Origin: an uncultured Flavobacteriales bacterium
GTDB taxonomy: Bacteria > Bacteroidota > Bacteroidia > Flavobacteriales_D > Parvicellaceae
Assembly (NCBI GenBank): GCA_943788115.1
Contig: CALSPA010000012.1
Location: 310,001-374,000 of the forward strand
Reading direction: 5' to 3'
DNA length: 64,000 nt
In this document: in pieces, positions 1-9,441 of the stretch
Layout: every line of letters starts with the position of its first letter
How positions within the stretch are numbered: the stretch's first letter is position 1
Program-made: the position numbers and the translations under genes
The notes under the pieces: generated by a model
Told to the model about the DNA's origin: nothing
Database searches by the model: none
The model's input: the letters and a program-made list of their open reading frames with translations, nothing else

Positions 1-170
1 CTATGCTAAGAGCATCTACTCGTTATAATTCGAAAGAATTAACAATTAAAAGTCAAAAAAAATCTACCCAATTAAAAAAAGAAATCGTAATTAGTGTTTT
101 GAATTTCTCAAAATCTTTTAAAGTTGAAAATTGCGGTGAAAACTCTAAAATAGAGTACAATATGAATTAA
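1..170 (+). CDS. C-terminal fragment of an unknown protein, cut by the left edge
   Basis: One reading frame is open from the left edge and ends at TAA 168-170, giving about 55 residues rich in Lys and Ser and ending in YNMN. No domain is recognisable, and the start lies outside the window. The rho-independent hairpin immediately after the stop supports a real gene end here. Confidence 0.5.
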   Translation, partial: MLRASTRYNSKELTIKSQKKSTQLKKEIVISVLNFSKSFKVENCGENSKIEYNMN

Positions 171-178
171 CAAAAAAA

Positions 179-206
179 GGAGAGCTATTTAGCTCTCCTT
201 TTTTTA
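179..206. terminator. Bidirectional rho-independent terminator
   Basis: A perfect 8-bp stem (GGAGAGCT / AGCTCTCC) with a 4-base loop is preceded by an A-run and followed by eight T's. It sits between the convergent ends of the left-edge gene (+) and hbd (-), so it can serve both strands. Confidence 0.85.
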
Positions 207-1092
207 TTTGAAATTTTCAGATACAATAAGCTCTTTTGTACCATGACTCCATGAATAAAAACCTTCTTTAGATTTTATTCCTAATTTTCCAGCTGTAACC
301 ATGTTTACTAAAAGTGGGCAAGGGGCATATTTAGGGTTCCCGAATCCATCTTGAAGTACTCTAAGAATTGCAAGGCAAACATCCAAACCAATAAAATCTG
401 CTAATTGTAATGGGCCCATTGGATGAGCCATTCCAAGTTTCATCACTGTATCTATTTCTTCAACTCCAGCTACACCTTCATATAAAGTAATAATTGCCTC
501 ATTTATCATGGGCATTAATATTTTATTTGCAACAAATCCAGGATAATCATTTACTTCCACAGGCTGTTTTGCCGAGCTTTTTAGAAAGAGTCATTATTGT
601 GTTTAGGACGCTTTCTGAAGTTGAATAACCTTTAATTACCTCTATTAGCTTCATTACAGGCACTGGATTCATAAAATGCATTCCAATTACTTTGTCAGGT
701 CTATTTGTAATTGCCGCAATTTTTGTAATGGAAATAGATGATGTGTTGGTTGCTAAAATTGTTTTTTTAGGTGAAAAATGTCTAAATCTTTGAATATTTT
801 GAGTTTTAATTCAGTATTTTCTGTAGCTGCTTCAACAACAAGATCAGCATCTTTTACACCAACCTCTATGGATGTTTCAGTGAGTTAAATTATTAAGCGT
901 GTTTGTTTTATCAGTTTCAGATATTTTATCCTTGCTAACCATTCTGTCTAAATTCTTTGAGATGGTGTTTATCGCTTTTTGAAGAGCATCTTCAGAAACG
1001 TCTACAAGATTTACTTTAAAACCATTTTGAGCAAAGACATGAGCAATTCCATTTCCCATGGTACCCGCTCCAATAACTGTAATATTGTTCAT
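204..1092 (-). CDS. hbd: 3-hydroxybutyryl-CoA (3-hydroxyacyl-CoA) dehydrogenase, frameshifted in this sequence
   Basis: NAD-dependent oxidation of 3-hydroxyacyl-CoA to 3-oxoacyl-CoA in the cytoplasm (fatty acid or butyrate-type metabolism). The N-terminal part shows the Rossmann motif [20 protein letters not shown]. Reading across the frames between 560 and 880 recovers conserved stretches such as [22 protein letters not shown] and [16 protein letters not shown]. The C-terminal part has [13 protein letters not shown] and the helical dimerisation domain. At least three indels, near 570, 780 and 880, break the frame. Because every block keeps strong family conservation, I read this as one gene with sequence errors rather than a decayed pseudogene. 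The reconstructed length of about 296 residues fits the family (280-300). The symbol is by family only; paaH or fadB2 are alternative names. Confidence 0.85.
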
Positions 1093-1115
1093 TTTATAAT
1101 TTATTTTTATTTGTT

Positions 1116-2516
1116 TTATTTCCCAGAACCTTTTGAAATAATGATTAGTGTGTAAAACATGATTTTAATATCTAAAGAAATAGACATGTTTTCTACATAA
1201 AGTACGTCATATTTTAGTCTCGAAATCATTTCATCTACGTTTTCGGCATATCCATATTTAACCTGACCCCAACTTGTAATTCCAGGTTTAACTTTTTCTA
1301 AATGCTTATAGTGTGGTGCTCTAGCTTTAATCTTGTCAATGAAATATTGTCTTTCAGGTCTTGGTCCAACAATTGACATTTCACCTTTTAAGACATTAAT
1401 GAATTGAGGAATTTCATCTAGTCTTGTCTTTCTCATTATTCGACCAATATTAGTGATTCTAGGGTCTGTTGAGCTAGATAGCTGAGGCCCATCTTTTTCA
1501 GCATTTTGAACCATGGATCTAAACTTATAAATAAAGAATTCTTTTCTGAGTCTGCCAACTCTTTCTTGTTTGTATAAAATAGGGCCTTTGGATGAGTACC
1601 AAACCATTATTGCTAGAATTAAAAATACAGGTAGTAAAATGATTAGTGCAATGATTGAAATAAAAACATCCATGAATCTTTTAGTTGTTTTTTGCCATGC
1701 TGGCATTATTTCAGGGTTGACTTCAATTAATAAAGCACCAAAAATAGCAGTCATTTTAACAGATCCCATTAGGATGTTGTACATGTCTGGTATTATTTTA
1801 ATTCTAACATTTAAATCACTTAAATCATTAATTATTTTGTTAATGTTTTCATGTTCAGAAGATTCTACAGCAATAATAACTTCTTCAATCTCTTGATTGG
1901 TTATTGTTTGTTTTAAAAGTTTATAATTTCCATAATGTTCAATCGGAGCATCTGATAGTGACCTGTCTATTCCATTTGTACTTAAGAAACCTTTAAATAA
2001 ATATCCTGGAGAGTTTTTAATTCCTTCGATTTCACGATAAATCTTAAGTGCTTTTTCGTTTCCACCAATAATTAAGGTGTTAAATCCGATCTCTCTTCTG
2101 TGAATTCTTTTTACTGTTGAAGAGGTAAGTAGAAACCTTGGGGTTAATGTTAAACTGGTGTGTGCTAGTATTAGAAAACCTAGAAGGTTGTAGTAATCTT
2201 GATAGGTGTTTATTTCATCATCTAAAATTAAAAGAAAGAAGAGTAATAAGTTGCCAATTATTGAAGTTAAAACTGTTTGTCCGATTTCTTTAATTCTATG
2301 TTTTTTATATACATTTTTATAATTCCCAGTAGCAGCGTAAAAAAGTAACCAGAAAAGAGGAATTAAAGCCAGTCCTAAATAAAAATTATTATCCATTACG
2401 AATTCAGAAGATTCAATTACAGTTTTTCTGAAATAGTAAAAACAAACCCATGATAAAATGGCAGATGTTAAATCTGAAATCATGTATTTGATTGATAATA
2501 TTCTTCTGTTAATCAT
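1116..2516 (-). CDS. Exopolysaccharide polyprenyl glycosylphosphotransferase (WbaP/WcaJ-type)
   Basis: Inner-membrane enzyme that transfers a sugar-1-phosphate from a nucleotide sugar to undecaprenyl phosphate, the first step in making an exopolysaccharide or O-antigen repeat unit. 466 residues: four N-terminal membrane segments (residues 1-130), a Rossmann-like middle domain (about 140-265), a fifth membrane segment (about 280-305) and the cytosolic catalytic domain. The catalytic domain carries YKFRSM, RKTRLDEIPQ, MSIVGPRPE and KPGITSWGQV, the signature blocks of the bacterial sugar transferase family. The start codon overlaps the stop of the upstream lipoprotein (TAATG), implying translational coupling once the upstream frame is repaired. 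The oxidoreductase, lipoprotein and transferase probably form one operon for envelope polysaccharide. Confidence 0.92.
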   Translation of the reverse strand: MINRRILSIKYMISDLTSAILSWVCFYYFRKTVIESSEFVMDNNFYLGLALIPLFWLLFYAATGNYKNVYKKHRIKEIGQTVLTSIIGNLLLFFLLILDDEINTYQDYYNLLGFLILAHTSLTLTPRFLLTSSTVKRIHRREIGFNTLIIGGNEKALKIYREIEGIKNSPGYLFKGFLSTNGIDRSLSDAPIEHYGNYKLLKQTITNQEIEEVIIAVESSEHENINKIINDLSDLNVRIKIIPDMYNILMGSVKMTAIFGALLIEVNPEIMPAWQKTTKRFMDVFISIIALIILLPVFLILAIMVWYSSKGPILYKQERVGRLRKEFFIYKFRSMVQNAEKDGPQLSSSTDPRITNIGRIMRKTRLDEIPQFINVLKGEMSIVGPRPERQYFIDKIKARAPHYKHLEKVKPGITSWGQVKYGYAENVDEMISRLKYDVLYVENMSISLDIKIMFYTLIIISKGSGK

Positions 2517-3404
2517 TAATTTCTATAAATCACTTTTATGTTATCTAGTCTAATTTCAATGTCATCTTTTTGGTTAGGGTTAATTGTTGAGATAAAAAGA
2601 TCGAATTCTTGGGCGTTAGGGAAAAAAATTAGTTACATCTGATAAATACAAGTATGTTTTATTCCATTGGGCTAATCCATTTTCATCTTCAGTTGGAGAT
2701 AATGTAATTAGTGCTTCCTTTGAATATGGTAGTGTACCGTATTTGTGAAGAATTCCTACAGTGAATTCATGGTTGCACTTATAATTTAGCTCCATGTAAC
2801 AGGGGGTGTTAATGTTTTTTGGGAATGAATTAAAGTTTAATTCATCAGTTCTTAGCTCACAAAAGTAATTTGAACTTTTCATGCTGATTGCACCTGCATC
2901 TCCCTCAATTAAGTCAGCTAAAGGATTGTCGATTATATAAATGGTTGTATCGCTTATAGAGGTGCTTTCAAATTTAGTTGATGGATCTTCGAAGTCTTCA
3001 ATCCAAATGTATAGGTCTTGTTCATATTCAACTATAGGATTGATAGGAATAATGCTGTCAGGAAATAGTTCTATGTTTTGGGTGTAAGATGTGAAAAAAT
3101 CGTAAATATCTCTGTCTCCAGAAACTCCGTTTTTTTTAATTCCAGCATAAATTTTTAAATCTTGATTTCCTGTGTAATGAAGAGGTATTTTTTCTGCTGG
3201 TAATTCATAAACTCCTTCTAAATTTCCGTTTATATAAACCCAAGCATCAGTAATAGCATGAAGATTAGTTCCTTCATTGGAATTGTTTATTTGCAAATCA
3301 ATTTCGTTTATACTTATGAAAGATGGGATGTTCTCGGGAGGGTCAATTGTTGAGCAACCGGATACAACAGCTAAAATGAATATAAAAAAGGTGGATTTAA
3401 ACAT
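2516..3404 (-). CDS. Conserved hypothetical lipoprotein, frame broken near its end
   Basis: Signal peptide and lipobox (residues 1-17, ending VVSGC) predict a lipid-anchored envelope protein. No named family is recognised. The middle holds Asp/Glu/Tyr-rich strands that look like beta-sandwich sequence. As printed the frame stops at 2616 after DVTNFFP, at a run of seven A's on the plus strand (2621-2627 region). Removing one base continues the protein through PNAQEFDLFISTI and KDDIEIRLDNIKVIYRN to a TAA at 2516-2518. That TAA overlaps the ATG of the sugar transferase. The snug overlap argues that the longer protein (about 295 residues) is correct. Its role is presumably linked to polysaccharide assembly or export, by operon context only. 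Confidence 0.75.
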
Positions 3405-3471
3405 TTCTCTAAAAATCGAACGTAAAATTAGAATTATTATTGCAGGAATACTATAGAATTCTTATCTGTTT

Positions 3472-4458
3472 TTAACGATACGAATTAATAGAAGTGTTTT
3501 TAGATATTTTTAAAGAAATTTCATTTGCAATTGAAAGTGCTTGCTGAGCAGAATAAAGATCCACTATGGGGTCTTCATTGTTGTTTATTGCATTAATAAA
3601 AGATTTAAGTTCTTCTTTAATAGCATTTTCTTCTGGAGCATCTTCTTTTATGACATGTAATTGTTTTTTTCCTAACTCACCTAAATCAATTGTGGGAATA
3701 AGGGGGTCAGGGTTGGTAATATCTTTCATTTGAATAACCTCAAAATTCTTTTTCAGAAAATCTACGGCTACGTAAGCGTTTTTTTGAAAAAATCTTGATT
3801 TTCTCATTTTTTTCATTGAAAACCTGCTTGCAGTTAAGTTGGCAACACATCCGTTGCTAAATTCTATTCTAGCATTAGCTATGTCTGGAGTTTTACTAGC
3901 TATCGACACGCCACTTGCTTGAATGTTGTTAACAGAGCTGTCGACAACACTTAAAACGATGTCTATATCATGTATCATTAAATCTAATACAACTGAAACA
4001 TCAGTTCCTCTGGGGTTAAATTGAGCTAATCTATGGGTTTCAATAAACAGTGGGTTGTCTATGTGTTTAATTGCTTTTTTAAAAGCAGGGTTAAATCTTT
4101 CAACATGACCTACTTGAACTTTTGTTCCAGCTTCTTCAACAAGTTTTACTAAAGATTTGGATTCTTCTAGGGTTTGTGTTACCGGTTTTTCAATGAATAC
4201 ATGTTTAGTAGCTTGAAGTGCTTTTTTTGCACATTCGTAATGAGAAAGTGTTGGTGTAACTACATCAACAATGTCACAATTCTCTATGAGTTCTTCTAAG
4301 TTTTCATATGCTTTAACACCATACAGTGATGCAACTTCCTCTCGTGTTTGCGGATTAGTGTCATAAAATCCAATTAATTCAGTGAAGTCAACTTCCTTTA
4401 GAATGTTGATGTGAATCTTACCTAAATGACCTGCACCAATGACACCTGTTTTGAACAT
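3472..4458 (-). CDS. Gfo/Idh/MocA family NAD(P)-dependent oxidoreductase
   Basis: Sugar-type dehydrogenase of 328 residues. The N-terminal Rossmann domain begins GVIGAGHLGKIH (GxGxxG). The family EKP motif appears as IEKPVTQT near residue 95, followed by VGHVERFNPA and the C-terminal alpha/beta domain with VLDLMIHDIDI. Substrates in this family are usually nucleotide sugars, inositol or free sugars; the exact one cannot be read here. It lies 67 bp upstream of the lipoprotein-sugar transferase pair on the same strand, which suggests a role in making or modifying a nucleotide sugar for envelope glycan. Confidence 0.88.
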   Translation of the reverse strand: MFKTGVIGAGHLGKIHINILKEVDFTELIGFYDTNPQTREEVASLYGVKAYENLEELIENCDIVDVVTPTLSHYECAKKALQATKHVFIEKPVTQTLEESKSLVKLVEEAGTKVQVGHVERFNPAFKKAIKHIDNPLFIETHRLAQFNPRGTDVSVVLDLMIHDIDIVLSVVDSSVNNIQASGVSIASKTPDIANARIEFSNGCVANLTASRFSMKKMRKSRFFQKNAYVAVDFLKKNFEVIQMKDITNPDPLIPTIDLGELGKKQLHVIKEDAPEENAIKEELKSFINAINNNEDPIVDLYSAQQALSIANEISLKISKNTSINSYR

Positions 4459-4572
4459 TACTTTTTTGAATTATGATTTTTATACTACAAAAGTAATATT
4501 CATTTTAGTTGTCTATTTCTTGTTGTAGCCTATTTATTAACACAAGATGTTAGGAAGATTTTCGCATATACC

Positions 4573-4603
4573 TTTGATTGTATTGATAGACTTAACACTT
4601 TTG
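4573..4603 (+). promoter_or_regulatory. Predicted Bacteroidetes-type promoter of pcm
   Basis: TTTG at 4573-4576 and CACTTTTG at 4596-4603, with 19 bases between, match the -33/-7 pattern (TTG, spacer, TAnnTTTG) except for C in place of T at the first position of the -7 box. The expected transcription start falls on or next to the GTG start codon at 4608, so the mRNA may be leaderless. Confidence 0.5.
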
Positions 4604-4607
4604 TAAA

Positions 4608-5255
4608 GTGAATGATAATTTTAGACACAAAGGTTTGAGGACACAATTGATTAATCAATTGCGTGAAAAAGGCATTACAGATGAGAATGTTTTAAGAGTA
4701 ATGAATAAAATACCTCGTCACTTGTTTTTTGACAAGGTTTTTCACGATAAGTTTGCTTATGATGATGTCGCTTTTCCAATTGGAGCAGGTCAAACAATAA
4801 GTCAACCATACACTGTAGCTTTTCAATCCTCTTTGCTGCAAATAGCTAAAAGAGATAAGATTTTAGAAATTGGTACTGGATGCGGTTATCAAACAGCTGT
4901 TTTGTGTGAGTTAGAGGCAAGAGTTTTTACTATTGAAAGACAGCTGTTGTTGTTTAAGCAAACTAATAATTTGCTTGACCAAATGGGTTACAGGGCGAAG
5001 ACTTTCTTTGGGGATGGGTTTGAAGGAAAAAAAGTTTTTGCTCCATATGATGGGATTATTGTTACTTGCGGAGCTCCTTTTGTTCCCGAAAAATTAAAAT
5101 ATCAGCTTAAGGTAAACGGCAGGATGGTTATTCCAGTTGGGGAAGGTGATACACAACAAATGAAGCTGATTGTACGTTTAGGTGAGGATGATTTTTCGGC
5201 AATGGATTATGGAGATTTTAGTTTTGTACCCATGTTGAAAAATAAATCTAAATAA
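4608..5255 (+). CDS. pcm: Protein-L-isoaspartate O-methyltransferase
   Basis: Repairs isoaspartyl residues in aged proteins by S-adenosylmethionine-dependent methylation (cytoplasmic). 215 residues, the normal family length. The substrate-binding segment GAGQTISQPYTVA precedes the SAM-binding motif ILEIGTGCGYQTA (about residue 80), and PYDGIIVTCGAP follows. The start is GTG at 4608; the next in-frame Met would remove conserved sequence (RHKGLRTQL). No Shine-Dalgarno sequence is visible, and the predicted promoter ends four bases before the start codon. Confidence 0.93.
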   Translation: MNDNFRHKGLRTQLINQLREKGITDENVLRVMNKIPRHLFFDKVFHDKFAYDDVAFPIGAGQTISQPYTVAFQSSLLQIAKRDKILEIGTGCGYQTAVLCELEARVFTIERQLLLFKQTNNLLDQMGYRAKTFFGDGFEGKKVFAPYDGIIVTCGAPFVPEKLKYQLKVNGRMVIPVGEGDTQQMKLIVRLGEDDFSAMDYGDFSFVPMLKNKSK

Positions 5256-5301
5256 CTATAATTCAGATAATTAAATAATTTTAACTAAAGTAAAGATTAA
5301 C

Positions 5302-5988
5302 ATGAAAAATTACATTATTATTTTAATATTATTAGTTGTTTCAAATGCTTTTTATTCTCAAAAAGATTCTTCTATAAATGAGAAAAATGTGAAAACAGCA
5401 CTAGAGACTCAATTTTATCCTCGTTTAAACTCTGGAGTTTTTGAACCCAATATTAAAGCGAGATTTATTTTTTCTGATCATCATGTATTGCGTTCTAATT
5501 TGATGTTTAATTATGCAAATAGTAAAAGAGAAATTTTAGAATCTAATGGTAATGGAGTTGGGTCAGTTGAAAATGTGAGTCAGAATTTATTAATGTCCTT
5601 AGGTTATGAATATGTTTTTAATGTTCACAAATTAAGACCTTATTTAGGCGTTGAATTATTACTTGGAGTTGGTAAAGATGAGGTTTATGGTTCTAGAACA
5701 GATTCAATTATTTTTGTATCGGATTTTAATTACAGTTCTAAAGTTGCTTCAAATAATATTGGTATCGGAGTTTTTTCTGGATTTGATTTTGTCATATATG
5801 ACGGTCTGTATATAGGTACAGAATTTGGTTTTCAATTTTTGTCAACAAAGTTTTCCAGAGGAGAATTTAAACAAATGGATGCAAGCTCTACTACAGCGCC
5901 AGAAATTGTAACGGCTATTCCTGAGAATAAGAATTCTGTCTTTGGTTCTTCAGGGATAGGGGTGATTAGAGTAGGTTGGTTTTTTTGA
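5302..5988 (+). CDS. Outer-membrane beta-barrel protein, unknown role
   Basis: 228 residues with a signal peptide (MKNYIIILILLVVSNAFYSQ) and alternating-hydrophobicity strands such as LRPYLGVELLLGVG and LYIGTEFGFQFL. It ends in an aromatic residue pair (VGWFF), the usual C-terminal signal of outer-membrane barrels. It resembles the small OmpW/OmpA-like porin-fold proteins common in Bacteroidetes, but no specific function can be assigned. It converges with the peptidase gene, with 9 bp between stops. Confidence 0.7.
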   Translation: MKNYIIILILLVVSNAFYSQKDSSINEKNVKTALETQFYPRLNSGVFEPNIKARFIFSDHHVLRSNLMFNYANSKREILESNGNGVGSVENVSQNLLMSLGYEYVFNVHKLRPYLGVELLLGVGKDEVYGSRTDSIIFVSDFNYSSKVASNNIGIGVFSGFDFVIYDGLYIGTEFGFQFLSTKFSRGEFKQMDASSTTAPEIVTAIPENKNSVFGSSGIGVIRVGWFF

Positions 5989-5997
5989 ATAAAATGT

Positions 5998-6696
5998 TTA
6001 TTTATGAAAACCAAAATCTACATGATAATGGTCATCATGTAAATTATCAACTATTTTAGGGAGCTTTCTTGCAAAGTATATTTTTTTTCTCTTTAATTTC
6101 TTTCCAGACTTTGTATTAAACAGGTTATCCTTAAGGTTAATTTTAAATATCACTTTTTTAACATACATGTTGTTTTTCCTTGCTATTTTATCTAAAATTA
6201 AAATATGCTGAGCCATCGATTCAAAATCGATGGTTACTCTTTTGTTGTTGGTCCAATTACCTTTTTCATCGAATGTCATTAAGTAATGGTATAATCCTAA
6301 ACTGTTGTGTATTTTATATGGTTTTCCATCTTTGAGTAGAGGTGTCCCAAAATCTATTGAGGTACCATTTTGGTGAGTTCGATGAGGTTTCATTTTACCA
6401 CCATTTTTTTTAGAACATTCCATGAGCAAAAAATGGTGATGTGGGATTTTCTTCTCACATTCTTTATATGTTTCTAAAGTGATGTCTACTATTTTTGAGT
6501 GTGTCCAAGCTCTATTTAGAATGTAGTATGAGAAAGGAGAGAAATATTGATAATTTTCTCCATTGTATGGGAATTTTCTTCCATTTACGAGTTTCCCATT
6601 ATTTACTTTTCCTACAGATTTACTTTCTCCTTCAAATTTTTGTGATAAAATAAAAGAATGGAAACAAACTAAGATTATAATTAAGATTCTATACAT
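5998..6696 (-). CDS. Secreted LAS-type murein peptidase (MepA-like)
   Basis: 232 residues with a signal peptide (MYRILIIILVCFHSFILSQ). The pattern HRTHQNGTSIDFG (about residues 105-117) and the terminal HYHVDFGF match the zinc-ligand blocks of LAS metallopeptidases: His and Asp in the first, His-x-His in the second. These enzymes include penicillin-insensitive murein endopeptidase, VanY and lysostaphin. The predicted role is cleavage of peptidoglycan cross-links in the periplasm. The family assignment rests on motifs; overall similarity to E. coli MepA is low. Confidence 0.7.
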   Translation of the reverse strand: MYRILIIILVCFHSFILSQKFEGESKSVGKVNNGKLVNGRKFPYNGENYQYFSPFSYYILNRAWTHSKIVDITLETYKECEKKIPHHHFLLMECSKKNGGKMKPHRTHQNGTSIDFGTPLLKDGKPYKIHNSLGLYHYLMTFDEKGNWTNNKRVTIDFESMAQHILILDKIARKNNMYVKKVIFKINLKDNLFNTKSGKKLKRKKIYFARKLPKIVDNLHDDHYHVDFGFHK

Positions 6697-6776
6697 GTAT
6701 ATGTAATTGAACCTATTGAATTTGGTACATTTTTATACCTTTTATTTTCAGAGTAGTTCTATTTATTAAAAAAGTT

Positions 6777-6784
6777 TATATTTG
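6777..6784 (+). promoter_or_regulatory. Predicted -7 box of rpsO
   Basis: TATATTTG is a perfect TAnnTTTG box about 40 bases before the rpsO start codon. No good -33 TTG is seen at the expected spacing, so this is a half-supported promoter. Confidence 0.45.
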
Positions 6785-6824
6785 CACCGCATTTAGCATA
6801 ACAATAACTAAAAAAGTGTTGGAC

Positions 6825-7094
6825 ATGTATTTAGATTCAAAAACAAAAAAAGAAATTTTTAAGAAGCACGGTAAGGGGGAGTCCGATACCGGCACAGCAG
6901 AAGGTCAGATTGCATTATTTTCACATAGAATTAAACATTTAACTGATCATCTTAAGTCTAATAAAAAAGACTTTAACACACAGAGGTCTTTAATTAGATT
7001 GGTTGGTAAAAGAAGAAACCAATTAGATTATTTAAAAAATAAAGATATCGAAAGATACAGAGTCATTATCAAAAAATTGGATATTAGAAGGTAA
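6825..7094 (+). CDS. rpsO: 30S ribosomal protein S15
   Basis: Primary 16S rRNA-binding protein of the small subunit. From ATG 6825 (MYLDSKTKKEIF) the protein has 89 residues, the standard S15 length. A GTG at 6816 would add three residues absent from the family. The motifs SDTGTAEGQIALFSHRIKHL and LVGKRRNQLDYL are diagnostic. It precedes pnp, the arrangement seen in many bacteria. Confidence 0.97.
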   Translation: MYLDSKTKKEIFKKHGKGESDTGTAEGQIALFSHRIKHLTDHLKSNKKDFNTQRSLIRLVGKRRNQLDYLKNKDIERYRVIIKKLDIRR

Positions 7095-7118
7095 TAGGCT
7101 TTGAACAAACGTATTGGA

Positions 7119-7152
7119 GGGGACTATTGCGCTAGCGTGATGGTCCTTTTTT
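7119..7152 (+). terminator. Hairpin with T-run between rpsO and pnp
   Basis: GGACTAT (7121-7127) pairs with ATGGTCC (7140-7146, one G-U pair). An inner CGC/GCG stem lies within, and six T's follow. It fits an intrinsic terminator or attenuator after rpsO. In E. coli the rpsO-pnp gap also holds a hairpin used in pnp autoregulation; the same role here is inference. Confidence 0.65.
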
Positions 7153-7171
7153 ATAAAATTAAAATAGAAAA

Positions 7172-9319
7172 ATGAATATAATAAATGAAAAAATAAGTCT
7201 TCCAAATGGAAAAGAGATTTCCATAGAAACAGGAAAGTTGGCCAAACAAGCCGACGGATCTGTAGTGGTAAGAATGGGAGACACAATGATATTGGCAACA
7301 GCTGTTGCTAATGTAGATGTAAGAGATGGTGTAGATTTTATGCCACTTACAGTAGATTATAGAGAGAAATTTGCTTCAACAGGTAAATTTCCAGGTGGCT
7401 TCCTTAAACGAGAAGCTAGACCATCGGATGAAGAAATATTAACTATGAGGTTAGTGGATAGAGCATTAAGACCACTTTTCCCAGATGATTACCATGCTGA
7501 AACTCAGGTAATGATGCAGTTGATGTCTTCAGATAAAGAAAATATGCCAGATGCACTGGCTTGTTTGGCTGCATCTGCTTGTTTGGCAGTTTCAGATATT
7601 CCATTTAATGGACCAGTTTCTGAAGTTAGAGTTGCTAGAATTGATGGAGAGTTTTCTATCAATCCAACTTTTGAGGAAATGAAAAGTGCAGATATGGATA
7701 TGATGATTGCTGGAACATTGGACAGTATCGTAATGGTAGAAGGGGAGATGAACGAAGTTTCTGAGGCAGAGATGCTAGATGCGATAAAGGCAGCACATGT
7801 TGTTATAAAGAGCAGTGCCAGTTGCAGTTGGATATTGCTTCTAAAGTTGCTAAAGCAAATCCAAAAAGAGAATACTCTCATGAAACCCATAACGATGAAT
7901 TAAGAAAAAGAATTCACGATTTTGCTTACCAGAGATGTTACGATGTAGCGAAGCAAGGGTTGGCAGATAAGCATAAAAGAGCAGAGTTATTTGGAGAAAT
8001 AAAAGAAGATTTTAAAGCCTCAATGTCTGAAGAAGATATGGAAGAACTAGGATTTTTGGTTGGTCCATATTTTAAAGCTGCACAAAAAGAAGCAGTAAGA
8101 AGAGTAGTATTAGATGAAAAAATAAGATTGGACGGAAGAAAGACCACAGAAATTAGACCTATCTCGTCTGAAGCTGGATATTTGCCAGGATTTGTACATG
8201 GTTCTGCTTTGTTTACAAGAGGAGAAACACAGTCGCTTACTACTTTAACTTTAGGTAGCACATTAGATGTTCAAAGAAAAGATGGCGCATTGGCTAATGA
8301 CGATTTAGATTTCTTACTGCATTACAATTTCCCTCCATTCTCTACCGGAGAAGCTAGAATGAAATTTAGTGTAAGTAGAAGAGAAATTGGTCATGGTAAC
8401 CTAGCTTTGAGAGCATTGAAGCCAATGATTCCTGGTAAGCCAGAGAATCCTTACACTATAAGATTGGTTTCAGAAATTTTAGAATCAAACGGTTCTTCTT
8501 CTATGGCAACTGTTTGTGCAGGTACACTTGCGCTTATGGATGGTGGTATAAAAATGAAAAGACCTGTTTCAGGAATTGCAATGGGATTGATTCAAGATGA
8601 TGCAGGTAAATATGCAGTTCTCTCTGATATTTTAGGAGATGAAGATCATCTTAGGAGATATGGATTTCAAAGTAACAGGTACTGAAAAAGGTATTACTGC
8701 TTGCCAAATGGATATTAAGGTCGACGGATTGGATTACAAGGTTCTAGAAGAAGCTTTGAGCCAAGCTAAAGATGGTAGAATGCATATTCTAGGGGAGATG
8801 ATGAAAACATTAACAGAGCCAAGAGAGGATTTCAAAGCACATGTTCCAAGAATAGAAAATATTTCTGTTCCTGAAGATGCTATTGGAGGAATCATTGGTA
8901 AGGGTGGAGAAACCATTCAAACTATTCAAGCAGAAACCAAAACATCTATTGGAATAGGTGATGCTGTTGATGGGATGGCCAATGTTGAAGTTTTTGCAGA
9001 AGAGAAAGAGGGTATGGACGAAGCATTGAGAAGAATTAACCTTATTGCTTATCCACCAACTGCAGAAGTTGGAGAGACTTATGAAGGAAAAGTGAAAAAT
9101 ATTGTAGCATTTGGTGCATTTTTAGAAATTCTTCCAGGTGTAGATGCATTACTTCACATTTCTGAAATTGCGCATGAAAGAGTAGAGAAGGCAGAAGAGT
9201 ATTTAAAGTCTGGTCAAATACTAGAAGTTAAGGTTATTGGAAAAGATCCAAGAAGTGGAAAATTAAAAATTTCAAGGAAAGCTTTATTAGAAAAGCCAGC
9301 AAAACCTTCTAACGATTAA
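7172..9319 (+). CDS. pnp: Polyribonucleotide nucleotidyltransferase (PNPase), two frameshifts in this sequence
   Basis: 3'-5' phosphorolytic exoribonuclease of the degradosome. The reconstructed protein is about 715 residues, with two RNase PH domains ([17 protein letters not shown] in the first; [14 protein letters not shown] and FPPFSTGEA in the second), a KH domain ([14 protein letters not shown]) and a C-terminal S1 domain ([18 protein letters not shown]). The frame slips near 7815, where one A of an AAA run appears missing before [13 protein letters not shown]. It slips again near 8653, where one extra base splits [19 protein letters not shown]. All catalytic and RNA-binding blocks remain, so these look like sequence errors. 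Confidence 0.93.
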
Positions 9320-9331
9320 ATATTTCGTAAA

Positions 9332-9365
9332 GCCCACATAATGTGGGCCTTATGTTTATTTTTAA
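9332..9365 (+). terminator. Terminator of pnp
   Basis: GCCCACA (9332-9338) and TGTGGGC (9342-9348) form a 7-bp stem with a 3-base loop. A T-rich tract with a few interruptions follows. Confidence 0.65.
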
Positions 9366-9441
9366 TATTATGTAACTTTAGTTTGTAACATTACGTTATA
9401 GCTCATGAGTTAAACAACGTTAAGAAACCATAAATACATAA

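Noticed and set aside
7800-8690. Programmed frameshifting in pnp
   Set aside because: Two slips in one housekeeping gene, without slippery sites or recoding need; similar slips occur in hbd, rpoD and rpe, so sequence error is simpler.
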